17,733 nucleotides of DNA, taken from Caldithrix sp. Lineage in GTDB: Bacteria > Zhuqueibacterota > Zhuqueibacteria > Oceanimicrobiales > Oceanimicrobiaceae. Position numbers and translations under genes: made by a program. Where the stretch lies: the NCBI GenBank assembly GCA_004357015.1, contig SMXE01000151.1, positions 1 to 17,733 of the forward strand. Direction: 5' to 3'. Shown piece after piece: positions 1 through 7,152 of this stretch (positions within the stretch are counted from its first letter, which is position 1; every line of letters starts with the position of its first letter). The notes beneath the pieces were generated by a model. It did no database searches. It saw nothing but the letters and a program-made list of their open reading frames with translations, and was not told where the DNA came from.

Positions 1-58
1 AGCAGCAGAGCCAGAGCCGCTAGAAAAAGAGAGTTACGACGCAAGGTTCAGCCTGCCC

Positions 59-514
59 CTACACTGCATCCGTGACAACAGCACCGCTCCCTTTGATCCG
101 GTAGATAGCAGTTCCTTCAGAAACCGAAGCAGGATCGAACTGCTCTCCCCCTTTCCTCGGCCTCGTGTTTTTTTCTCAATAAGCTGTTCCTCGGACAATT
201 CCAGCTTCTCAACTTCTCCTTCAACCATTCCAATTTTCCCCTTTGCAGTAACGGGAAACACCATGACGTCATTTTTCACCTTAACCCGAATTTTCTTATT
301 GTCGCTGACCACGTCGATCCAGCAGCCTTTTTTTTGACACACATCTGCAATCTCGCCGGTAATCAACACGCGTTGCCCGACGAAGTCCTCAGGGCGGCTG
401 AGAATGTCACTAATATCGGTGGCGGCAGTGCGAGTTAGCGGCTTCACCGTACTTTTTCCCTTCTGTATGACGCGAACACGCCGAACAAACAATCAACAGT
501 GAATAAAACAGCAT
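59..514 (-). pseudogene. DUF4920 (OB-fold) exported protein, frame broken three times
   Basis: A DUF4920-type protein is recognisable but split over reading frames. The longest single frame starts at a TTG at 492 and holds the OB-fold core with the family hallmark VCQKKGCW. The expected start lies in another frame: ATG at 512-514 begins a hydrophobic, cysteine-containing leader (MLFYSLLIVCSACSRH) running to KKYGEA. The expected C-terminus lies in that same leader frame: QFDPASVSEGTAIYRIKG, then SGAVVTDAV and a stop at 59-61. Removing one base at the GG of 440-441, one from the T7 run at 168-174 and one from the C5 run at 147-151 gives one continuous protein of about 150 residues. Because all three are single extra bases, the net frame is restored. 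They could be sequencing errors or a decayed gene. The leader suggests a periplasmic protein or lipoprotein, but the lipobox is not canonical. The biochemical role of DUF4920 is unknown. It is the last gene in its direction here, 138 bases after the permease. Confidence 0.72.
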
Positions 515-652
515 CCTTATCTTTTCTATCACAAAGCTCGCTTTCCTAGGATGGAATATTCAAAACGATCACCAGCTGAGGGTCACATTTCGTCCATGAT
601 ACAAATATTTTAAGCAAAATGAAACTGCAAAAATCCAGGGCAAATACTATAA

Positions 653-2290
653 CTAAGCTGGAAATTCAAGCGTTTTCATTTGAGCAGAAACACGAACTTT
701 GATCAGTTTTTCAAGAACGAAAGAGACAAGCAGGATGGCGATTGTAAATACAATGAAACTTGCAGGACGGCCGTAGACATGCTCAAAAATCAAGGGCAGG
801 CCCAGATAAATGATAAACGGGACGAAAATCAGAAACATGGCCAGGTTCATGGAACGGCGTCCTTTGACGTTGGGTCGGGAGAACGGCAGGTCGGGGGAAT
901 ACAAAAAGGCGAACTGCAGGAACAGATGCGACAGCAATCCAAGCACCAGGATATGCAGCAAGACGTGCAGCAGGTTGCCAAAATGGTAGTAGAAGGTGCC
1001 ACTTAAGATGAGCAGGAACGGCAGGACGAAGTAGATCATCAGGAAGTTTTTTTCAGCCAAAACAAGCCGGCTAATGTCGGTCGGCGTTGTGTAAAAAATC
1101 CAGGAAGCCTGAAACGCGTCGCTTTGCGTCACATACGTACGTAGCATCATTGGGAAAAGAAAGATGAGCAGATAAAGCAGGCCGGAATGGCCCATGTCAA
1201 TATCGCGTGTAACAAACGGGTTTGCAAGCGGGCCCTGCTGTGTGCCGAGAAAGAGGTAGAAAACCGTCAGCGGCAAGATACCCAGCACGGCCATCTTGAA
1301 CTTGTTGTCATGCACAAACTGATTCCGGATCAATCGCGCCACCACTCGTTCTTCCGGCGCAAGCAAGAAAAAGTAGAATAGCTTGAGGAAGTTCTTCCGT
1401 TTTTGTTGCGGAGCCGACTGCCTGGTTTCGAGCGTTGCGATGGCAGCGGCATACCCGATCGAAAGCTTTGCGAAAGCAAAGTAGCCACAAGCCCCTACGG
1501 CAACCAGAGATAGGCCTGCAAGCAACCATGCCCTCGGGACTCCGCCGTTCCAGGCGATGCTCATGTAACTTGCAAACCAGGCCGGCGGCGCCACAAACAC
1601 CCACGGTGAGTTGGCAAAATCGAACTCATGAAAGCCTCTGCTCTCCATCAACCGGGGCAACACAAAAAAGCCGCTGTAGATAAAAAAGGCCAGTCCCACC
1701 TGGAACAATGCCAGGATGTTTTGCAGCCTGGCAGGACCCGCCTTCTTGAGAATAACAGTGTAAATCAGGATGATCGTCAGTGCCACGGTCAGATTCGCCA
1801 GAAACACACTAATGAAAGCCGTTACACCAAGCACAAGATCGATGCCATCACCGAATAGAAAAGTCAGAATAGCAGGCAGGGCCAGCACCAACGTAAAAGT
1901 GAGGACATAAAAAAGCAGATTGGCGAGCTTGACCAGAAAAAATGTGCGCGACGAAAGCGGCTGGTAACCGAGAACAAAATAGTCGTCAGCAGAAATCACG
2001 ACCGAATGATATTCCACCAGAATCAAGCTGCCTATCATAAACATGGTGTAGGTGATGAGCAGCACGGACGACATGAAAACATCCGGTGTGGACAAAACCA
2101 GGGGTACAAATATCAGGCCGGTGAGCAAATAGTAGAAGATGAGTGTGAAAAACGTGCGCCCGCCCGTCTTACCGTGCCGCAGGACGGAAGACATCGAAGA
2201 CTCGCGAAAGTCTTTCTTGATCAAAGCTTTGGTGAGCGCGAGCCACTGCCGATAGTCGGCGCCTGTCTTCTCAACAAGAAATCTGAGCAT
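653..2290 (-). CDS. ABC-2-type transporter permease
   Basis: This is a 545-residue polytopic inner-membrane protein with roughly 12 hydrophobic segments, for example around residues 47-66, 73-93, 118-146, 155-180, 189-212, 415-433, 438-465, 483-503 and 513-530. A polar loop near residues 290-330 divides the two halves. The length and the paired-half layout fit the large ABC-2-like permeases that act with a single ATPase partner. The start codon overlaps the stop of the ATPase gene (ATGA at 2287-2290 region), so the two are translationally coupled and very probably form one transporter. The substrate cannot be read from the sequence. The coupling to an exported GH13-like protein hints at a carbohydrate or envelope polymer, which is inference. 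No recognisable terminator follows. Confidence 0.85.
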   Translation of the reverse strand: MLRFLVEKTGADYRQWLALTKALIKKDFRESSMSSVLRHGKTGGRTFFTLIFYYLLTGLIFVPLVLSTPDVFMSSVLLITYTMFMIGSLILVEYHSVVISADDYFVLGYQPLSSRTFFLVKLANLLFYVLTFTLVLALPAILTFLFGDGIDLVLGVTAFISVFLANLTVALTIILIYTVILKKAGPARLQNILALFQVGLAFFIYSGFFVLPRLMESRGFHEFDFANSPWVFVAPPAWFASYMSIAWNGGVPRAWLLAGLSLVAVGACGYFAFAKLSIGYAAAIATLETRQSAPQQKRKNFLKLFYFFLLAPEERVVARLIRNQFVHDNKFKMAVLGILPLTVFYLFLGTQQGPLANPFVTRDIDMGHSGLLYLLIFLFPMMLRTYVTQSDAFQASWIFYTTPTDISRLVLAEKNFLMIYFVLPFLLILSGTFYYHFGNLLHVLLHILVLGLLSHLFLQFAFLYSPDLPFSRPNVKGRRSMNLAMFLIFVPFIIYLGLPLIFEHVYGRPASFIVFTIAILLVSFVLEKLIKVRVSAQMKTLEFPA

Positions 2291-3057
2291 CAGACACGTT
2301 CGAGCGCTTGCAGAAAATCCTCCGAAGACTGATGGACGTCAGGAGAGCCTGTGAGTTGGCTGAATGCCCGCTCGAGCGTCTTCTGCGAGGTTGCGGCCAT
2401 AATTTCATCCGTGGTACCGGTTGCCACTATCTGTCCCCGGTCGATAATCGCAATTCGGGTGCAAATCCTCTCAACCACTTCCAGAATATGTGAACAGAAC
2501 ATGATGGTCTTGCCCTGGGCCGCCAACTTTTTCAACAACTCCTTGATGACGAGAGAGGTGTTGGCGTCAAGCCCGTTGAGCGGCTCGTCGAGGAAAAGAA
2601 CCTCGGGGTTGGGCAACAGCGCAGCCGCGAGGAGCACTTTCTGCTTCATGCCTTTGGAGAACCGGCTAAGATATTGATCTCTATCTTCCGCGATACCGAA
2701 CAAACCGAGCAACTCCTCGATGCGGTTGCGGGCAGTCTCCGGTTTGATGTGGTGCAATTCTGAAATAAGCTCGAGGTGCTCCCAAGCAGTTAAAGATTCG
2801 AACAGCGCTCCTGACTCCGGCACATAGCCGATTCTTCTCTTCACCTCTTGAGGAGATTCGGAAACGTCGAACCCCGCCACCCTGGCGGTTCCGCTTGAAG
2901 GCAGGATCATTCCTGTGAGCATTTTGACAGTTGTGGTTTTCCCGGCGCCGTTAGGACCGAGGAACCCGAGAATTTCGCCCGGCTCAATACGCAATGAAAT
3001 CCGGTCAACCGCTTTTTTCCCGTCAAAAACTCTCGTCAGTTCTTCGAACTCGATCAT
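2290..3057 (-). CDS. ABC transporter ATP-binding protein
   Basis: This 255-residue nucleotide-binding subunit energises the permease encoded immediately downstream. Visible motifs are Walker A GPNGAGKTT (34-42), an ABC signature of the form FSKGMKQK (133-140) in place of LSGGQ, Walker B VLFLDEP (153-159) and the switch histidine H190 in CSHILEVVE. The Q-loop position reads YVPESGAL, with Glu81 instead of Gln, as seen in many ATPases of the ABC-2/CcmA-like group. The C-terminal 40 residues extend beyond the NBD core. The ATG overlaps the TGA of the GH13-like gene and its own TGA overlaps the permease ATG, so all three genes are coupled. The ABC-2 partner suggests export or lipid/polymer handling rather than uptake, because no classical binding protein is encoded here. 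Confidence 0.93.
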   Translation of the reverse strand: MIEFEELTRVFDGKKAVDRISLRIEPGEILGFLGPNGAGKTTTVKMLTGMILPSSGTARVAGFDVSESPQEVKRRIGYVPESGALFESLTAWEHLELISELHHIKPETARNRIEELLGLFGIAEDRDQYLSRFSKGMKQKVLLAAALLPNPEVLFLDEPLNGLDANTSLVIKELLKKLAAQGKTIMFCSHILEVVERICTRIAIIDRGQIVATGTTDEIMAATSQKTLERAFSQLTGSPDVHQSSEDFLQALERV

Positions 3058-4847
3058 TTTTTCTTGATCAGTACCCGATAAGAAAATGGTTCCAAATCGA
3101 ATTTGATGTCAAAAATATCCAGCTTGTACTTTCCCTTGCTGAAAGGATCTCTTACTTTCAAATTTTTTCTCCAACCGGGCCTCAACTCCACATGCCGCTG
3201 CACAGAACTGAGGTTCATAAAAACGTACACTTCGTTCCTTTTGTGCTTGCGAGAGTAAACCAGAACCTGGCTATCATCGTCAGCGATATGCACCTGCAAC
3301 TGCCCGACGCGCAAGGCAGGATTATCGCGGCGCACACGGTTCATCTTTCGGTACAGGTTAAAGATATCCCGATCGAAAACACTGCTCGACTCAACCGTTA
3401 GCTCCCCCCAGATGGTGGTGTATGCTTCTTTTTCGTAGATGAATTCCCGCCAAAGCATGGGTTTGATGTTGTCGGGATATTCGCCACCCCACATTCCGCT
3501 TTCATCCCCGTAAAAAATGACCGGCGCCCCAGGATAGGTGAGTTGGAATAATGTCAGCAATTTCTGAATTTTACGCTGCGTAGAGTCCGGCTTGATTGGA
3601 TTATAGTGATGATAACCATTATCTGCGGAAACGCCATCCGCAGCGCCGGAGTTCGCATTCACGATCAACGAGGCGATCCGGTAGGTTCTGTGACTGTCGA
3701 GCTGGTTTAGCATGCTGAACGTTTCTCGATCTGAGCGGCTTTCGCCGACAACCTTTAAATTTTTCATGAACGCCGACAGCGATTCGCCCCGTTTGTGAAT
3801 AAAAAAATCTACCATCCGGTTAGACACAGTCTGGTCACGAACCAGGTCAAACTGCTGCCGCCTGACGACTTTTGCATCTGCAGAATAATCAGAAATCGTA
3901 AGCGCGTCCGGATTGAAGGAATGAACCAGGTCGTTCCATTCGGCCCAAAATTTTGCCGGCAAGTCAGCAACTTCATTGACCAGCCAGCCGTCTACGCCGT
4001 CGATCACAACCCTGTCGCTGTCCGGGTCCATCCACCTACGGGTGCTGTCAAAAATGTATTTCCTAACCGGTTCAACCAGGTCGCCATCGGCAGTTTTCTT
4101 GAAAACCGGCAGGTCTCTGTCACCCTGCCAGCTCTTATAGTCAAACTCCACAGTGTCGGGCGTCATCGGGTCATCCCACCGCAGCACGTCGAACCAATCC
4201 TTGTATTTCGACTCCTCTTGATTTTCTTCGAGATCTTTAAAAGCCCAGAACTCAAGACCGCAGTAACTAAACACGACCTCGATTACCACCCGCATCTCCA
4301 ACTCATGTGCCTGCTTCAAGAGATCGATTAAGGCTTCGTCCGCAGTGGTCAGTTGCCAGTTTTCCGGATTCTCATCCTCGCTCAGCATGCTCTTCCAATC
4401 CTCATCCCGCTTGAGTCCAAAATTATTATCAACGTGATGGAAAGTGGATGCGTCATATTTTTCAACAGAGGGAGACTCGAAAATGGGCGTCAGGCAGATC
4501 ACATCGACGCCAAAATCCTTCAGATAAGGCAGTTTTTCGATCACGCCAATCAGGTCTCCGCCGTAACGGCGGTCCGCGACGATCTCTGCAAATGGCAGGT
4601 GGCGCGCCTCCTCCCACACCTGCAATTTGTACCAGTCCGATGCCCACGGATGCACTTGCCAATCATCAATGTCCTCGCCCACGACCCTGCTTTTGATGGG
4701 GTCATCAGAAGGGTTTATGTTTCTGAATCTCTCCGGTATAATCTGGTACCAAACCGCGCCTGCCGCCCATTCCGGGATGGTCTCCTTGGCGTACACCGTC
4801 GCCGCGAGAGAGAGCAGGAGAATTGTAAAACACTTGCGCAAAATCAT
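3054..4847 (-). CDS. Exported GH13 alpha-amylase-like protein, predicted catalytically inactive
   Basis: This 597-residue protein has an N-terminal signal peptide (hydrophobic 5-20, likely cleavage near AYA/KE). A GH13 (beta/alpha)8 barrel follows, with strong neopullulanase/cyclomaltodextrinase landmarks: LTPIFESPSVEKYDAS (119-134), SKYKDWFDV, PGAPVIFYGDESGMWGGE (439-456) and KPMLW. A C-terminal beta domain covers about 490-597. The family fold is secure, but the catalytic positions are changed. Region I has Glu190, Ser194 and Tyr195 where Asp, Asn and His are expected. Region II has Leu289 and Asn291 for the conserved Arg and the nucleophile Asp. Region III has Asp320 for the acid/base Glu. 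Region IV keeps His386 but has Arg387 for the transition-state Asp. Hydrolysis is therefore unlikely, and a binding or scaffold role is inferred. It is the first gene of a coupled operon; its TGA overlaps the ATPase ATG. Confidence 0.88.
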   Translation of the reverse strand: MILRKCFTILLLSLAATVYAKETIPEWAAGAVWYQIIPERFRNINPSDDPIKSRVVGEDIDDWQVHPWASDWYKLQVWEEARHLPFAEIVADRRYGGDLIGVIEKLPYLKDFGVDVICLTPIFESPSVEKYDASTFHHVDNNFGLKRDEDWKSMLSEDENPENWQLTTADEALIDLLKQAHELEMRVVIEVVFSYCGLEFWAFKDLEENQEESKYKDWFDVLRWDDPMTPDTVEFDYKSWQGDRDLPVFKKTADGDLVEPVRKYIFDSTRRWMDPDSDRVVIDGVDGWLVNEVADLPAKFWAEWNDLVHSFNPDALTISDYSADAKVVRRQQFDLVRDQTVSNRMVDFFIHKRGESLSAFMKNLKVVGESRSDRETFSMLNQLDSHRTYRIASLIVNANSGAADGVSADNGYHHYNPIKPDSTQRKIQKLLTLFQLTYPGAPVIFYGDESGMWGGEYPDNIKPMLWREFIYEKEAYTTIWGELTVESSSVFDRDIFNLYRKMNRVRRDNPALRVGQLQVHIADDDSQVLVYSRKHKRNEVYVFMNLSSVQRHVELRPGWRKNLKVRDPFSKGKYKLDIFDIKFDLEPFSYRVLIKKK

Positions 4848-4949
4848 CGGGTTTCATTTACCCCCATTATCCTCAATCTTCCAATCAATTTTTCACTTCT
4901 TATTCAGTTTGCATTTTTTACTTACGGCTCTGCCACACCAGAATTCATC

Positions 4950-4978
4950 AAAGTAGCCAATCGATAACTGCAGTTCAA
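4950..4978 (-). promoter_or_regulatory. Candidate sigma70-type promoter for the GH13-like/ABC operon
   Basis: Read on the minus strand, TTGAAC (4973-4978) is followed after exactly 17 bases by TACTTT (4950-4955), about 95 bases before the GH13-like start codon. The hexamers are only partial matches to TTGACA and TATAAT (4/6 and 3/6), so this is the best candidate in the 262-base gap (4848-5109) rather than a firm call. The rest of the gap is AT-rich, with no gene visible. Confidence 0.3.
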
Positions 4979-5109
4979 TAGAAATTTTTGTACTCGGTTA
5001 CATTATTGCAGACATATCGTCCGGCAACCGATAGGAATACAAAGCGATAAGATAAAAATTCCAGAGGACTGATGCCAGCAGTACGTCGACCTTTTAACAT
5101 GAATATCGA

Positions 5110-5955
5110 TTACTGATCGACGAATTTCAAGAAGGAAAAGAAGGAGAAAACCACGCTGACCTGGAAAACGCCAAACGAAACTGCCGCAAATTTGTCAAAC
5201 TTCTTGGCGTCGTCATATAACGCTTCGAATTTCTCAGGATTGCCGGTTTCCAAGTACCGATCGTACCGGCCGTCTGCTTTCTCGCGAAAGTAAAGCGCCA
5301 CAGCACCCGAAACCACCGAAACCCCCACCGATGTCAAAAAACGAGATTTGTTCGTTGAACGCTGTTTTTGTGCCGCCGCCTGTATTTTCATTTGAATGTC
5401 GAGATTCGTTGACTGCAGAACCACGTCAAAGAATGACACATCCGAATTGCCCACAACGAACGTCGTATCCCTGTAGTTCGGCTTTGACAAAGTAACCTGC
5501 CCAATTTCGCCCCCATCCAGTTTAAAAAATACGGGGGTTTCTCCAACAGGAGCGCCATCTAAACTGGCCGCGGCGCCATACGGCTTTGAGTTGATGGAAA
5601 AGCTGCGCATAAAGCTGACATCCACGTCCACCGTGTCATTTGCCGGCACCTCGACCTCCTCCACCCAGTCCTGATCTAACCAAATCAGCCGGTCGGGATG
5701 ACGGACATGAATCTCGTGCAAGCCAGCCGTGAGTTCCTGTAACCCCAGCGGTGTGAAACCAGCCAATTCGCCGTCGATCCTCACTTCCAGACCGCTTCGT
5801 TTCGTAACGATATTGAGATAACCACGGTCTGCTTGCTGTGGCGCCTCCTGAGCCAGGAGCAATTCAGGCATAGTGCCATACAAATTGAAGCAAACCATCA
5901 ACACCACAACCAGCGGCCTATTGAAGAAAAAACGTTTTGAAAGGTTGAATGTCAC
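5110..5955 (-). CDS. Double PEGA-domain membrane protein
   Basis: This 281-residue protein has a hydrophobic N-terminus (about 14-36) that is either a signal peptide ending near LLLAQ or a membrane anchor. Two PEGA-type beta repeats follow. The first spans about 45-115 (LEVRIDGELAGFTPL, then LTAGLHEIHVRHP); the second spans about 117-182 (SFSINSKPYGAAASLDGAPV, then TPVFFKLDGG). After a charged linker (187-204) come two hydrophobic stretches, about 207-223 and 257-277, separated by a charged helical segment. PEGA domains are small extracytoplasmic modules found in surface or envelope proteins; no enzymatic role is implied. The start is a GTG eight bases after the stop of the PQQ-propeller gene, so it is the last gene of a three-gene envelope operon. 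The purine-rich GGGAAG abuts the GTG, which makes the exact start uncertain. Confidence 0.82.
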   Translation of the reverse strand: MTFNLSKRFFFNRPLVVVLMVCFNLYGTMPELLLAQEAPQQADRGYLNIVTKRSGLEVRIDGELAGFTPLGLQELTAGLHEIHVRHPDRLIWLDQDWVEEVEVPANDTVDVDVSFMRSFSINSKPYGAAASLDGAPVGETPVFFKLDGGEIGQVTLSKPNYRDTTFVVGNSDVSFFDVVLQSTNLDIQMKIQAAAQKQRSTNKSRFLTSVGVSVVSGAVALYFREKADGRYDRYLETGNPEKFEALYDDAKKFDKFAAVSFGVFQVSVVFSFFSFLKFVDQ

Positions 5956-5963
5956 TTCCCGGC

Positions 5964-7148
5964 CTACTCTGATTCTGCCCCGGACATTGGCGGCCGACCA
6001 AAAGCATACACGTATCTGTCTTCAGAAGCGCCCAGAACATAATCTCCCCATGTAACGAGCGACGTGCGGATTCGACCGCGAGTGGTGAAACTCCACAAAT
6101 CTCTGCCTGTATCGAGTTCGAGGCAGTAATACTTCTGATCCAGCGAACCGAAATAAACCAGATTCCCGCAAATGAGCGGCGCCGTACTCACGACACTCTG
6201 TGCTCCGAAGCGCCATTTGAGTTTGCCGGTGGCGGCGTTCAGGCAGTAAAGCAGGCCATCTGTTGTACCAAACAGAACGGAACGCCCGTCGGTTGCTGCT
6301 GTTTGGTAAATCGGCGCATCGGCCTTGAAATCCCAATTGACGCCACCGTTGCGCAGAGTCAGAGAATAAAAGACACTGTCCACGGAGCCGACAAACACGT
6401 TGCCGGCATCGAGCACAGGCGTGGCAAACACGCTGCCCCGGGCTTTATGTTCCCAGACCAGGCTTCCCTTTTTGGCGTTCAAGGCGTAGACTGTGCCGTC
6501 ATCGCTGCCCACCACGACCAGGCTCTGACTCAGCGCCGGAGAGGATCGAATCTGGTTATCGGTGTCGTACCTCCAGACTCTCTTGCCGGTTTCAAGGTCG
6601 TATCGGTCAATGTGTCCGTACTGAGCTGAAATATAGAGGCCTCCCTCACCCACCAGCGGCTCGCTGGCAATATCGCCGGCGTCGGTGGTCCAGAGATACT
6701 TTCCGGCTGTAAGGTCGTACTTTGCCAATGTTTTGTCACCATATCGTTGAGCAATGTAAAGGAAGCCGTCAAAATACGCGGACGTGGACTCATAAGGGCC
6801 GTTGAGCTTCGCATTCGACACCCTCTCCCCGGACTCGATGTCGATTGCTTCGATGCGGCCGTCAAGAGTTGTGAGGATCAGAATACCATCCACTACCACA
6901 AGGGAAGGGCCGACGGCGGAACTCGCTTTATGCGTCCAGATGTTCGAAAGTGGCGGTGTGATAGAATGGTCCCGGAAATTGGTTCGTGTGGGACGGCCGC
7001 CAAAGAGTGTCCAGTTGGTCCCGAGATTCGACTGACCGAGTTTAACGTTGAATTTTTTACTACAGGCACCGGCAGCCAAGACCAGGAGTAGCAAGAGAAA
7101 CGTGCTGGTTGTGCTCAAGTTTGGAGCGTACCTGTTGCGCAATGCCAT
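5964..7148 (-). CDS. PQQ-binding-like (BamB-type) beta-propeller lipoprotein
   Basis: This 394-residue protein has a hydrophobic leader (16-28) ending AAGAC, so Cys29 is a probable lipidation site with a slightly relaxed lipobox. The remainder is a run of PQQ-type propeller blades of about 40 residues, each with the pattern 'G.(V/L)YALN...G..(V/L)W': for example DGRIEAIDIESGERV, KRVWRYDTDNQIRSSP, GSDDGTVYALNAKKGSLVWE, GLLYCLNAATGKLKWRFG and KYYCLELDTGRDLWSF. Such propellers typically act as periplasmic scaffolds, BamB of the outer-membrane assembly machine being the known example, and most do not bind PQQ. Its start lies four bases after the stop of the Omp85-like barrel gene, which supports a scaffold role for that barrel (inference). 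Calling it BamB itself would go beyond the sequence. Confidence 0.87.
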   Translation of the reverse strand: MALRNRYAPNLSTTSTFLLLLLVLAAGACSKKFNVKLGQSNLGTNWTLFGGRPTRTNFRDHSITPPLSNIWTHKASSAVGPSLVVVDGILILTTLDGRIEAIDIESGERVSNAKLNGPYESTSAYFDGFLYIAQRYGDKTLAKYDLTAGKYLWTTDAGDIASEPLVGEGGLYISAQYGHIDRYDLETGKRVWRYDTDNQIRSSPALSQSLVVVGSDDGTVYALNAKKGSLVWEHKARGSVFATPVLDAGNVFVGSVDSVFYSLTLRNGGVNWDFKADAPIYQTAATDGRSVLFGTTDGLLYCLNAATGKLKWRFGAQSVVSTAPLICGNLVYFGSLDQKYYCLELDTGRDLWSFTTRGRIRTSLVTWGDYVLGASEDRYVYAFGRPPMSGAESE

Positions 7149-7152
7149 GTGC

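Noticed and set aside
4353..4967. Long plus-strand frame of 204 codons opposite the GH13-like gene start
   Set aside because: It is a shadow of the real gene. It covers the signal peptide and the promoter region with no motif of its own.
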